Shown here in pieces: positions 22,701 to 32,799 of a DNA stretch of 64,000 nt. The notes below the pieces were generated by a model that had not been told where the DNA came from, did not search any database, and was given only the letters and a program-made list of their open reading frames with translations. Numbering within the stretch: position 1 is the first letter of the stretch; each line of letters opens with the position of its first letter. The position numbers were made by a program, and so were the translations under genes. The stretch comes from Asterias rubens (taxonomy: Eukaryota; Echinodermata; Asteroidea; Forcipulatida; Asteriidae). Location: positions 15,771,195 through 15,835,194 of the forward strand of contig NC_047068.1 in NCBI RefSeq assembly GCF_902459465.1, written 5' to 3'.

Positions 22701-24843
22701 TAGGGCCAGCTGCAGCTGGAGCTCCTCCTCGTTGGAGGTCTGGGGGCGTGCCTGTTCAATGTCAGAGGTCAACGTCCTCGTTGCTGGTGGGGTGTCGGAG
22801 GCCGCTGGATCGGCTGAATGGGAAGGTAGGGTATGAATACTTAATCCCTCGGCTGACTCAACATCTTCTAAGTACAGGCAGTGTATACTTTGGGTTATTA
22901 TCAAAGACAAGCAGGGTGTAAAGCTACATGTAGATCAATTTAAGTGGTGGGCAATAAATCAACAAAAATTTGACGTCCACCAAGGGCAAGTGGATCAACA
23001 AAGTTATTCATATATTTTTTTTATTTATTTTTTTTACCCATACACCGATGTGTGTGTTTGCACTGTATACTCAGTACTTCTTGGAGTCATTTGAAAAAAA
23101 TATTACAGGCATGTTACTCTGATGGGATTCGAACCCACGTCCCTTGCAATTCTAGAGCAGTGTCTTACCAACTAGACTACCGGTAGCTATTCACGTTTAA
23201 TTAGGGGGCCATGAATGCTGAAGTGAGGACAGGTTTCCAAACTGCTTGTGTATGGGGGCCATGCAATCAAATGAATGGGATTTTGACTGTGTTCTTTCAC
23301 TGTGACATTTGATACTCCTATGTACCGACTCAATGCACAGTGGACAATACTTGTTTAAGCTGTGGTGGGCGGCACAATGTATTTTTCTCAAATTTTGAGT
23401 CCTAGGCAGGTCCGCCCAGTACTACCCACAATGGCTACACCACTAAAGACAAGTATCCTCACTTGGAGTATACCAACATAAAAAAAAAAGTGATTTTTTT
23501 TTTCTTCAAGCAATCTGGGCATACTGCTATAATCAATGTCAACAGCTTGTACGCCTGGATTCCGCGATTCTTAACTCAGAACCTCATATATGGACAAATT
23601 TTTTCTCAGTTTGGCGAATGCTTAAAGACACTGGACACTATTGGTAATTGTCAAAGACCAGTCTTCTCACTTGGTGTATCTCAACGTATGCATAAAATAA
23701 CAAACCTGTGAAAATTTGAGATCGATTGGTCGTCGGAGTTGCGAGATAACTATAATAGAAAAAAACACCCTTGTCACACATAGTTGTTTGCTTTCGGATG
23801 CTTGATTTCGAGACCTCAAATTCTATTGAGGTCTCGAAATCAAATTCGTGGAAAATTACTTCTTTCTCGAAAACTTTGCACTTTAGAGGGAGTCGTTTCT
23901 CACAATGTTTAATACTATCAACCTCTCCCCATTACTTGTTACCAAGTGAGGTTTTATGCCGACAATTATTTTGAGTAATTACCAATAGTGTCCACTGCCT
24001 TTAACTCCCTCCAACAAAAATGTTAAAGGCTCAAAGAGAGTTTTTGAGAAAAAACCTGGAAATCACACACCTGGGCCCAACTTCATGAAGCTGCTTGCAG
24101 AGAATATTGCTTTTAAAACAACCCTCTGCTCAGCAAAAATGAGCAGGAAACCAGTCACAAATGGTACATGTGACATGGTAGTGTGGCTGGTAACCTTATT
24201 CTGGGCAGCATAATTTCGTTGTGCCTAGCATATCTTGTTGCTAAGACAGCTCTATGAAATTGGGCACTGTTTGTTTCGTTTTTAGTGAGATCAACCTACC
24301 ACCTTGCTCAATGCTACCCGGTGTTGTTGTTGCTGGAACAGCAGCTGTCTCAGCCTTTGTGGTGCTCCCGAATCCTTGAGATGCCTGTGCGAATCTCTCC
24401 TTAGCCTTCAACGCTTGCACTCTTTCGTTCTTCAATCTCTCCTCATCCTGCAACAGCCCCACGATGTGCTTCGACTTCTCTCGCACGTTGCGTCCCACGT
24501 CGACGTTACTGGTGTCGTAAAAGGTGAAATCCTTCAGCGTGTTGATGTCCACGATCTTCTCTTTGCTGTGCTGCGCGACGCGCTCCGACCCCGTCTTGAT
24601 GATGTACTCCAGCAACACCAGGGATTTATAGACGTGCCGCCAGTTCTTCCCTTTATCGTTTATGCGTCTCCAAATCATCTCCATAATATCCGTGAACGCA
24701 ACAACATTGTACGTCAGGTCGGCAATTTCTGACATTGTTGTGCTTGAGGGACCCCACGGATCGTTGGACGTGGCGTCCCGTACTTTCTTCTGAGAGTCGT
24801 TATAGTTGTAGATGACATTCTTGATTTTTCGACTGGTGGCCAT
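19729..24843 (-). CDS. EPN: Epsin (ENTH-domain clathrin endocytic adaptor)
   Basis: Three coding exons on the minus strand: 24843-24303, 22867-22608 and 20622-19729, phases 1 and 0, giving 564 residues (vertebrate epsins are about 550-640). Exon 1 is the ENTH domain (residues about 8-150): ATSNDPWGPSS, MSEIADLTYNVVAF, GKNWRHVYKSL, LIKTGSERV-like and NVREKSKHIV blocks, including the basic residues that bind PI(4,5)P2. Exon 2 has a ubiquitin-interacting motif (EEELQLQLALAMSKEEAD, about 227-244) and a weaker second one. Exon 3 has five DPW motifs for AP-2, a clathrin-box-like SLVNLDSLV preceded by FLGVN, three NPF motifs for EH domains, and the typical NPFLL end. The start ATG lies in a good context (AAGATGG). 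The exon 1 donor could also be 3 bases further on (24300). It acts at clathrin-coated pits, linking ubiquitinated cargo, membrane and coat. The vertebrate paralogue number is not implied. Confidence 0.92.
21063..21250. mobile_element. MITE family D copy in the last epsin intron
   Basis: CCAAATTTCATAGGGAAGC at the left and GCAGCTCTATGAAATTAGG at the right, with internal GGTATGCTGGTTGGTAA. Confidence 0.65.
21441..21692. mobile_element. Perfect-arm palindrome of a repeat with a hammerhead-like core
   Basis: Two copies in head-to-head orientation: arms 21441-21560 and 21575-21692 around a 14-bp A-rich loop. Each arm runs from AGAAGACGATCAGAGCATAC through GATCGAAACGTCGAGTTG, the small hairpin GGTTCT..AGAACC and CCCCAACTCATTAGAGATAG to AGGTTTGCGGTAAC. 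Single-arm fragments lie at 25565-25669, 30796-30870 and 40309-40368. GAAACGTC-type sequence next to a short hairpin recalls Penelope-like retroelement ends. That assignment is an inference. Confidence 0.7.
23010..23190 (-). mobile_element. tRNA-derived SINE, type 2
   Basis: On the minus strand it begins near 23190 with a tRNA-like head: A-box region TAGTCTAGTTGGTAAGACAC and B box GGTTCGAATCCC. The body contains ACATGCCTGTAATA and AAGTACTGAGTATACAGTGC. The tail is A-rich (the T-rich tract at 23011-23036 on the plus strand). Relatives are at 26128-26222 and 40262-40432. Confidence 0.7.
23622..24004. mobile_element. TTAA-flanked MITE, family A, copy 5
   Basis: TTAA at 23622-23625 and 24001-24004, with terminal repeats AGACACTGGACACTATTGG and its partner. 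It lies in the first intron between epsin coding exons. Confidence 0.85.
24073..24266. mobile_element. MITE family D copy
   Basis: GGCCCAACTTCATGAAGCTG at the left, CAGCTCTATGAAATTGGGC at the right, internal GAGCAGGAAACCAGTCAC and GTGTGGCTGGTAACC. It ends about 35 bp from the epsin exon 1 donor. Confidence 0.7.
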
Positions 24844-25564
24844 CTTGACGAGTGTGTGTAGGTTCTGATCACAAATCCAAAATAGTGTTTCTAGGAAACT
24901 GAGCGAGTCACCAGATTCAAGTGGTGAGTTTTTGTTCTCAGAGCCTGCGTCCTGAGTGGTGAACACTCATACACAAAACAGAGGTTATGTTTTGTCACGG
25001 GGAAGAAATGTCCTGAATGTCAATGAAAAATGAGAAACACCATTTCAGTTATTACTGATACTACATATTTCTGGTAATAAACCAATTATGACTCTTCTGT
25101 GAACTTAATCAAAGTAGCTCGTAACCCTGAGGAAACCTTTGACTAGGAGTGCTTACTATGTGAACCAGAAACACCAGGGCTAACCCCTACTCTCAAAGTA
25201 TCTTGCTCAAGGACACAAGTCTCAAACTCTGAACTAGAGTAGACCACCACTGGGTTGCAGCGTACTAGTACTACAAGCAACACTAGGGGTTAATGCAAAC
25301 ACTTTCATAGATACTTGTATACAAAGCAATTGCATCAGGGATAAACATGGGAAGAAAAAAAATAATCACCTGAAAATTTTGTTTTATTTTGTTGAAAACA
25401 ATTAATAAATTCAGTAATAAACCATGGCCTGGACAGTCAGTATAACTTCATTCTTTGTGTAAGGATAATTGCAGACCTCAAAATAGCCCATGACACCAAC
25501 AGCAAATGTCGTGGTAACCTGTGCTTTTGCTGTGGTGTCCTTTGCAAAGTTCCAATACAATTCT

Positions 25565-25669
25565 ATTATAGAAGAGTTTGCGGTAACACCATGTAATAAC
25601 AATCTCTAAATGAGTTGGGGTGGTTCTGAAAAGAACCGTTGGATTAACTCGACGTTTCGATCAGTACAA
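25565..25669 (-). repeat. Single-arm fragment of the hammerhead-like repeat
   Basis: GAGTTTGCGGTAACACCATG, ATGAGTTGGGGTGGTTCTG and CTCGACGTTTCGATCAG match the left arm of the palindrome at 21441-21692. It stops abruptly in the stem after CGATCAGTA, consistent with 5' truncation on the minus strand. Confidence 0.65.
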
Positions 25670-25866
25670 TTCTTCATTTTCCTCATAGAAGTGCCCCCTT
25701 ACCAGAGGATAATTGCTGTGCTTCTTCAAGAGAGAAATTCAAGGCCTGTAATTGCTTCCCACAAACATCACATTTTTAGAAGACATGGCAGTCTTTTGTT
25801 TGTTATTGACGTGAGGGCACTTCATCCAAAGAAAGCACAACTTCAAAACTGTTAAAAAAACAAACC

Positions 25867-25938
25867 TTAGGATTTAGCTTTTGGTGGCAGTTGGGGCTTC
25901 CTTGTGGCAACCGTCAAAAATTGATAAGACTGCAGTTC
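25867..25938 (-). CDS. Possible terminal exon of an unrecognised gene
   Basis: On the minus strand a strong acceptor (TGTTTTCCTTCAG) is followed by 23 codons (ELQSYQFLTVATRKPQLPP, then KAKS) and a TAA at 25869-25867. A candidate AATAAA on the same strand lies near 25387-25382. An upstream acidic stretch reading WSDLEEEDIGGLR (about 26061-26023) has weak splice borders and does not join in phase, so no gene model is proposed. The product is not recognised; the exon may be fortuitous. Confidence 0.2.
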   Translation of the reverse strand, partial: ELQSYQFLTVATRKPQLPPKAKS

Positions 25939-26127
25939 CTGAAGGAAAACATAAAATAGTATATACATGTAGTGAATGTGACAGGCACACAGTACACAAG
26001 ACATGCGTGTAGACATGTAAGACCTTAATCCTCCAATATCCTCCTCTTCTAGGTCACTCCACACCTATTTATTTAGACTTAGAATAGATAAGATTGTCAT
26101 GCCTGACCAAGTGACTGATAAGCAAAT

Positions 26128-26222
26128 CTGTTATCTGTGGTCTAGTGGTTAAACATCTGTTAAAGAATGGTAAAGGTCGTGGGTCTCAATCCCACCAGAG
26201 TAAATTTGAAAAAAAAAAAAAA
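26128..26222 (+). mobile_element. tRNA-derived SINE fragment, type 2
   Basis: Plus-strand head with GTGGTCTAGTGGTTAAACAT (A-box region) and GGTCTCAATCCC (degenerate B box), followed by CACCAGAGTAAATTTG and an A18 tail. Confidence 0.55.
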
Positions 26223-26285
26223 AAAAATTCAAATGACTCGAAGGACGCAGCAATAACGAGTGACGACGGTAGGGAACCTGTCAAT

Positions 26286-26432
26286 GGGAGACTTTCTGGG
26301 ACGATAGAGGGCAGCAGACTTACCGGGTAAATCCATTGTTCTCAGAATTATGCGCATGTTCAGAACTACGTAAACAATGGGAATTTACCCGGTATGTCTG
26401 CTGCCGCCTAGCGTTGGAAAGTCTCCTATTCC
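26286..26432. mobile_element. Palindromic MITE, CAGCAGACTTACC family
   Basis: GGCAGCAGACTTACCGGGTA is mirrored by TACCCGGTATGTCTGCTGCC, with outer GAGACTTTC and GGAAAGTCTC. The loop includes ATGCGCATGTTCAGAAC. Confidence 0.75.
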
Positions 26433-27076
26433 ATAGCTCAATAGATGGGCTGGAATGTTAAGATTTCTCTGATTTTGAAAATGATCCGTTCGAAGCACAA
26501 ACAATGACTGTGAATGTTAGAACAAGATGCCTTAGGTTGCATCTTATGACATTTTATTGAGAAGCTGTTTTAAATTATTTGTTTTCTGTTATTTTTGGGC
26601 ATTTGGTGGAGTGTGTTTAGAAATTCAAAGCAAATTGCCATACAGGTCATAATGGCTGGAGTTTCATTGTACAATCATCACAGATGTCCAAATTTCTATT
26701 AGGATCATAAGGATGTTTGGTATGAAATAAACTAGTATCTTATTTACTAAAATAAGATTTTCTTCTTGGTAAAATTGGTGAAAAAGTGGGAGCAGGATTC
26801 CCTAATCTATTCTCAGTGCCCAACACCACAGAGTCAGCATGTACATTGCTTGGGCACTGGGTGCGTGGGACGTGGGCCTACTGGACTTTTTCAATTGATT
26901 GTAATTTGTTGGCATGATCAATTCAAATTGATGAATTTTAATTTGGGTCTAGTAAATTACTTGGAAATATGAGTACGACTGTAACTTCTTCTACTACTAG
27001 CTACTACTACTACCTAATCTATCACTGACTATACTATTTTAGTATTACTTCTATTTACTAACAGTAGGATTGATTA

Positions 27077-27560
27077 TATAACACCCAAGCAGATCCTTGC
27101 CATTTGATTGGAGGATTGTCTGTCACGTGTTAGCAAATAAAAGTACTATTGCTTGCTACATCACTCACCGTGCATTTTTCGTTCCATCCGAAAAGTACTA
27201 TTGCGCGGTGAGTAAAAACATCACTGCAATCGCGTCTTTGGTATCGCAGCAGTGTTATAAACTGTTGTTACTGCAAGGCACATATTCCGGCGTCTGCGTG
27301 TCTCAAAACAGACGCTTTGTTTGTTTTGAAATTTGTATGGGAAATGGAAAAAAGATCTACTTGGATGTTATATAAAACAAACAATGAATGTTTTTCATTC
27401 ATGCAAATAGGCCTAGTGCGAATATGTTCATTCGTTGAATGAATGAAAGATGGAATGTTCCTTTCTCAACTGGGCTCCGCCTCGTTGATTAGAACATTCC
27501 ATCTTTCAACTATGAACATATTCGCACCATTGCACTCATAAACAGTCATTATTTGTAAAC
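27077..27560 (+). mobile_element. Composite foldback element, copy 2
   Basis: Same module order as 7504-8031: TATATAACACCCAAGCAGAT at the left, CTACTTGGATGTTATATAA near 27376, then ACAAACAATGAATG, tip CTGGGCTCCGCCTCG and right base CACCATTGCACTCATAA. The first module has lost one arm of its hairpin (only one side of TTCGTTCCATCCGAAAAGTA remains). Confidence 0.8.
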
Positions 27561-27589
27561 TTATAACTCAGATAGTGTGGAGTTTTCTA

Positions 27590-27866
27590 TGGATAACTTT
27601 CCGTATGGCGCCACCACTTTTTTACTCATTTTTACAAAAAGGGATATATCAATGAGATAAATTAGATACTATATTAGGATAACTTTCCGTATGGCGCCAC
27701 CACTTTTTCACTTATTTTTACAAAAAGGGATATATCAAAGACTAATGAGGTAAATTAGATACTATATTATTTCATATCGAATGAAAAAGTGGTGGCGCCA
27801 TGCGGAAACTTTCCCTATATTATTTCATATCGAATGAAAAAGTGGTGGCGCCATGCGGAAACTTTT
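27590..27866. repeat. Two direct plus two inverted copies of a GGCGCC-centred unit
   Basis: AACTTTCCGTATGGCGCCAC occurs at about 27595 and 27680. The complementary GTGGCGCCATGCGGAAACT occurs at about 27791 and 27844. Spacers TTAGATACTATATTA and TTTACAAAAAGGGATATATC are also repeated. Confidence 0.8.
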
Positions 27867-27869
27867 CCT

Positions 27870-29150
27870 TTTCTACATCTTGTAAACATTCGTCATTGGC
27901 ATTGCATGACATTACGACCCTTACGGCATCGCCGTGTCCGGCATCGCCCTCATTCATCAATTTTTGTCATGTTTGTGTTGACATTTTTATTATCCTATCC
28001 CGATACAACAAATTTCAAAACAAATAAAAGATTAAAAGTGACACCAATACTTTAAAAACTGTCACATTACCCCCGACCAAAATGTATACGATCATAAGAA
28101 AGAAATTTAGAAAGAAATGTAATACTAATACCTTCAATCATTCAAACGCTGCCCTTCCTTCCGGACTCTGCTGTGTTTCGTGTGTGTGTGTGTGGTTGCA
28201 AGCACAGTCACGTGAGAATTCGCCTCCGTTCCGGGTTCTGGTACCCTGTTACTAAACGTTTTTCAACGACAATATTACATGACACCAGCTACTGTCCTTC
28301 AGCTCTCGCGGGATTTTGAATGGCCGGCGAATGGGCCAATATTAATAAAGGAGGGCGCTATGACGTTTGAGAGCGATGAGACGTGCGAAGGTCATTTGAA
28401 GCTGTGGAGAAAGTCCTTGCTCTAAAGTTGAAGGCTATCTATCGCATTGTTTGTTTGTTTGTCTGTTTAGGTGGTCTTCTCGTATAGGGAAGGATGTCCA
28501 TGGCTCTATTCGTGGCTCTCTTTCCATTCAACTGTCCATCTATTCTAGGACTTACATATCTATTTGTTTGTTTTCTATTGTTTACTTGTTTGTTTAGTGT
28601 TGACTTCTTTATTTTCAAATTAATGGTTGTGTTATGGCCACAGTCTCCGCCCCTACGGACTAACAGCTATGGGATAGAGTGAGAGTGAATGACTTCTTTG
28701 TTCATCTTCAATTTTTTTGTCATGTTTGTTTTGACGGTCTTGGTGAAAATAAATAATAATTACAATTCACATCTCCTAATCTTGAAAAGTACTTTCCCGA
28801 AGGCACCTTGTCATTAGTTTTATTAGTTTTCTAAAAATATAATACAAATACACAGAAACTTTGTTTACAATAAATTATTTACAAACTTTACTGCATCATA
28901 AACACAGACATTCTGGTTGGTTTCACGAAACGAATTACCCTCCTGACAATGGAACAGTCCAGTTTTAAACGAGTGATGATTTTCAGTTTATTTTAATGAT
29001 AATCTCAACTACAAGGGAAATAAACTGACATGGTAAAGATTATTTTACATGATTTGTGGCTGACCAAAATCAAATTAATTTACTAGAGCGGGAATTGAAC
29101 CAAAGGCATTGGGATTAAAAGTGCTTGCGCTCTGTAATGTCAACATAAAG
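27870..29150. other. Intergenic region between epsin and the sulfotransferase, no gene recognised
   Basis: No convincing exon. It contains a (GT)n tract near 28182-28195 and T-rich low-complexity DNA near 28445-28600. Confidence 0.35.
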
Positions 29151-29152
29151 TT

Positions 29153-29491
29153 TTAAACCTCTTTGGTAATTATTGTCAAAGACCAGTCTTCTCAATTGGT
29201 GTATCTCAACATAATGCATAAAATGCCAAACCTGTGAAAGTTTGCGCTCAATATTGGTCGTCCAAGTTGCGAGCACACGAAGTTGTGTGCTTTCAGATGA
29301 TTTATTTTGAAACCTCAAAATCTAATACTAAAGTCTAAATCAAACTCGTGGAAAATTACTTCTACTGGAAAACTACGTCACTTCAGAGGGAGCCGTTTCT
29401 CTCACTGTTTTATACTACCAACAGCTCTCCAAGTAGGTTTTTATGCTAACAATTGTTTTGAGTAATTACCAACAGTGTCCACTGCCTATAA
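29153..29491. mobile_element. Degenerate family A MITE, copy 6
   Basis: The interior matches family A (GTCAAAGACCAGTCTTCTC, GAAGTTGTGTGCTTTCAGAT, GTGTCCACTGCC) but the left terminus is truncated and internal deletions are present. Confidence 0.7.
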
Positions 29492-29660
29492 CTTCTTGGT
29501 TTAAAACAATCACATGTGTTGCACTTCTGATCCGTCTTTGTTGCTGAAAAATATTATTACTGGGGGAGAAAGAGTAAGCCTACACCTTTCCATAACTCCA
29601 TCGCCTTTAAATCCGCTAGATGGTGATTTGTTTGCACTATGTTTGTTTTTTTTTGTCTTT

Positions 29661-30764
29661 TTAAATTGACCAGGAAAACGTTCGATTCAGCATTTTATTA
29701 AGTCTCTCATTAAAAGGACCGTAGTAATCTCGCAAAGTCTGGATAACCTCTTCGCTTACCTGCGGAGGGGGGCGCCCTTTATTCGAAGCCAAACAGTTTC
29801 CCTCGATAGGCTTTTGCAGGCAATAAAACCCTTTCTCTTCAATGAACTTAAAGTGGTCGGGTGTGAAATAAGGAGTTATCCCAAGAAACTCCTCCACCTT
29901 CTTTAAGGTCGGGAGGGGATCCTTTGTGAACGAACTGCCGTCCAGAATAAGAATCCTCTTCAATGGGAACTGCTCCAACCACCTTGAAAGGAAGTTCACA
30001 TACTGGCCTTTCACGAGGAGAAGATTGTAGGTTTTGAGGCTGCCGTTTGAGTGGAAAATAGACTCCTTGAATGTAGATGCAATCTCGTATCTTGACCCAA
30101 TTTGAATATCAGATCTTTTCCTAGTGTCGTCATGACGTCTCTCGGTTGTCATTACCTGTTGAACATGTACGTAATCAGATATAGCTCGTTTCACCGGGTC
30201 CCTTAGTAGAAGTATCAACTTCACGTGTGGAAGCGCTTTCTTGACTCGGTTGGCGGTTTTTTGGACCGAGAAATATGAAGGTGTGCCCTCTACGGTTAGC
30301 TGTCCAGAGGTCGATTCGGCCATCATTGTCTTGTAAGTTTTTGCGTTGTAGTTGAATTTTTTCACGGAGAAGTAGTGGGGTTCTCCATTGGTGTAACTAA
30401 CCTGAGGGTGATATCGAAGGAAAAATTTGAAAGCTCCCGTACCACCCTTCTTCACTCCGATCACAATGGCGCGCGGTAGCTTTTTGTTGCATCCCAATGT
30501 TGTTCTGACTGACAACGGCAAAAGAGGAAGACGAGGTTGGCCTGTCTGGCTGTATGAGTAGCACTGTCCTATATTGAAGCTCTCTGCCGATGGTGGCGAC
30601 AGTGGTGAATACAGCGAAGATGGTGGCGACAGTGGTGAATACAGCCATGTCCTTTGCGTATACCAAAACTCTGCCAGAGTCACCAACAATCCGGCCAAAA
30701 CAATCGTTCGAAATATTATGACTGCAAGTTTCATGATTTGTCGGCAATGTTGAAACTTATGCAT
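29661..30764 (-). CDS. Heparan sulfate glucosamine 3-O-sulfotransferase-like Golgi enzyme
   Basis: A single-exon gene of 367 residues from ATG 30764, or 357 from the in-frame ATG at 30734. It would transfer sulfate from PAPS to the 3-OH of glucosamine in heparan sulfate. It is a type II membrane protein: short basic N-terminus, hydrophobic anchor at residues about 14-32, then a Ser/Pro stem with a 10-residue tandem duplication (LYSPLSPPSS). The catalytic domain has the 5'-phosphosulfate loop KKGGT (about 105-109), a Glu in GEPHYF (about 128, the position of the catalytic Glu in the EVHFFD block), TVEGTPSYF, the 3'-phosphate motif LRDPVKRAISDY (about 187-198), and the C-terminal EKGFYCL..NCL Cys pair. 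Length fits the family. The open frame continues upstream without an ATG into a dispersed repeat. The exact 3-OST isoform cannot be told. Confidence 0.85.
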   Translation of the reverse strand: MHKFQHCRQIMKLAVIIFRTIVLAGLLVTLAEFWYTQRTWLYSPLSPPSSLYSPLSPPSAESFNIGQCYSYSQTGQPRLPLLPLSVRTTLGCNKKLPRAIVIGVKKGGTGAFKFFLRYHPQVSYTNGEPHYFSVKKFNYNAKTYKTMMAESTSGQLTVEGTPSYFSVQKTANRVKKALPHVKLILLLRDPVKRAISDYVHVQQVMTTERRHDDTRKRSDIQIGSRYEIASTFKESIFHSNGSLKTYNLLLVKGQYVNFLSRWLEQFPLKRILILDGSSFTKDPLPTLKKVEEFLGITPYFTPDHFKFIEEKGFYCLQKPIEGNCLASNKGRPPPQVSEEVIQTLRDYYGPFNERLNKMLNRTFSWSI

Positions 30765-30795
30765 CGGAGAGTATAGTATAATTATAATCAAGCGA

Positions 30796-30870
30796 GGTTT
30801 GCGGTTATGTAAGTGAGTGTTGGGTCCGGAAAGAACCGGTGGTTTCCAACTCAACGTTTATACGAACAGT
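30796..30870 (-). repeat. Fragment of the hammerhead-like repeat just upstream of the sulfotransferase
   Basis: GGTTTGCGGTTATGTAAG, the small hairpin CCGGAAAGAACCGG and GTTTCCAACTCAACG correspond to the 21441-21692 arm with several substitutions. It would lie in the 5' UTR or promoter, 32 bp before the chosen start codon. Confidence 0.5.
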
Positions 30871-31273
30871 TATAGGCCATGTTTTTTTCTGAATAATATA
30901 TTCTGATTTTATAACCAAGATCAAAGGGAGATAATGTTGAACTAAATTCCCTCACAGCGTCTGCAAAAAAAGAGAAAATATATTATTTAGTTTTACTTGT
31001 CAGATATTGTAACGAGTGTGGATCGCTAATTTCCTCCCCCGTCCAAAACTGGAATTTCTGCATGGTCTTCTCTCCAAAGTAGACGGTGCGATGATGCTTT
31101 CTTGCCGACTAAAGTCAGATTAAGATGTTCCTTCCTTTATATTAAGTGGTTGGGACCACTTTTATCCCAGAAGTTACGGCAATACAGGAGACTTGCAAAG
31201 CCAATAAATATTCAAAATAATTAGTTTAGGTATATGGTTAAAGCATGGAGCTATAAAAAGGATTAGCTCCATT

Positions 31274-31560
31274 ATTAAAGGGACACGTTGCCTTTGATCG
31301 GACGAGTTGGTCTATGAAAAGCGTTGGAAATAGGATAGATGTTTTTTAAGGTAGAATATAATGATCCACAGTCCACACGGAAATGCCTCGAAATTGCACG
31401 GTCTTTTCCTCATACGTCGTGGACTATAGCTAACACCGCAAGCCATTATATTATGTGGGGTCCACAAAGTGGCCGACCCTGTTTTGCAATAAAAAAGGAA
31501 AACCACGCAAATTCGTGGCATTTATTTCGAGTTATATTCTACTTGCTAACTCCCATTTTG
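31274..31560. repeat. Dispersed repeat beginning TTAAAGGGACACGTTGCC
   Basis: TTAAAGGGACACGTTGCC at the left and a family-like interior (GACGAGTTGGTCTATG). The right terminus was not resolved. Probably another TTAA-type non-autonomous element. Confidence 0.4.
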
Positions 31561-32035
31561 ATGTAAACAGCAATTTGTGTATATTAATTTAGTTGTTGTT
31601 ACCCTTTCCCCAGGGTTATGGGGGTGACGGTTCCTTTGGAAACAAATCAATCAATCAGCACAAATCATTCTCAATGTCTTCACCTACCTCTATACATGTG
31701 CTTTAGAGCCCCTTGAGAAAAAAACAACTACATTAGTTCGTTCCATCCATGATGTATCATGCAAGGTTCTACAGGTTTTTATGTAAAACTCTCGTTATAA
31801 TCACTCAAACGTACGTTACTACATTGTATATGAAGACACTGGTTCGTTGCTTTTGAATATGGCACAATACGTGAGGCAGTCATGCAGTCATCATTGCTTC
31901 GAAAACAGCCAGTGGTATATATATTGTGTATGACCTATTGTGTTATTGTGTATTTAAGTCGCAGGATTTACGCAGGTTTTTTTGAGGGGCACACTCTCTG
32001 CCACATCGCAGATCGTATACCGTGCCATAGGCTCA

Positions 32036-32322
32036 GGGCCCAATTTCATATTTAATTCAATAAGACATGAATATTTTTCACAATTACATCCTAAATGACA
32101 GTAAATACAATTTGTTTAAGGACAAATTTAAACAATAGTTTGCAACAGAATCAACATAACCTAGGCAGGAAATGTTGCTTCGGAATTTTCTGCATGAGCA
32201 GGATACCTGCCCAAAAATGGTGCACATGACATGGTAGTTTAGACCTGGTAATTAAGCATAATTTTGTTGTACTGGACTACTTTTTGTGCTGTTTTAAAAG
32301 CAGCTCTACAGAATTGGGCCCA
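32036..32322. mobile_element. MITE family D copy with extra internal sequence
   Basis: GGGCCCAATTTCAT at the left and CAGCTCTACAGAATTGGGCC at the right, with ATGAGCAGGATACCTGCC inside. The left half contains about 90 bp not seen in other copies. Confidence 0.55.
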
Positions 32323-32354
32323 GCTGGTCCTTGCTAAGCTCGCACTTAAAGAAG

Positions 32355-32717
32355 ACGATCCTACACTCTAAAAACCAAAGAGTTGAATCCAACACTTGCA
32401 TGAGTTCGGTGAGTGACTACACTTTGAAGGTGTCAGATCCAGCGTTTTGTTTGTTAAATCTAGCCTTTAAAATTTTTGATCCAACGCAAAAAGGGTTAAT
32501 TCAACAATTTAAGTGTTATTTCAACATTTCTCAAAAAATAATAATTTGAATTGTTGGATCAGCTTTTTAAACGTTAAACTGGCACTTAAATTGTTGACCG
32601 AATACTTTAAAATGCTGGATTTATCATATAAAGTGCTGGATTCAACACTTTCAAAGTGTAGTCACTTACCGTACTCATGCAAATGTTGGATTCAACTCTT
32701 TATTTTTTTGAGTGTAC
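32355..32717. mobile_element. TIR element with ends ACACTCTAAAAA
   Basis: Left ACACTCTAAAAACCAAAGAG then TTGAATCCAAC is answered at the right by GTTGGATTCAACTC and TTTTTTTGAGTGTA. Short inverted motifs (TTGGATC, CAACACTT) recur inside. Confidence 0.75.
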
Positions 32718-32799
32718 ACGTTATGTAAAGGCCCGATACTTGTGTGATGTGCTTGTGGGAGAGCGTGCATGGCTCAGTGCGTTTTTTATTCATTCTAGC

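Noticed and set aside
23115-23190. Apparent tRNA gene with A and B boxes
   Set aside because: It is followed by a SINE body and an A-rich tail, and relatives occur at 26128 and 40262.
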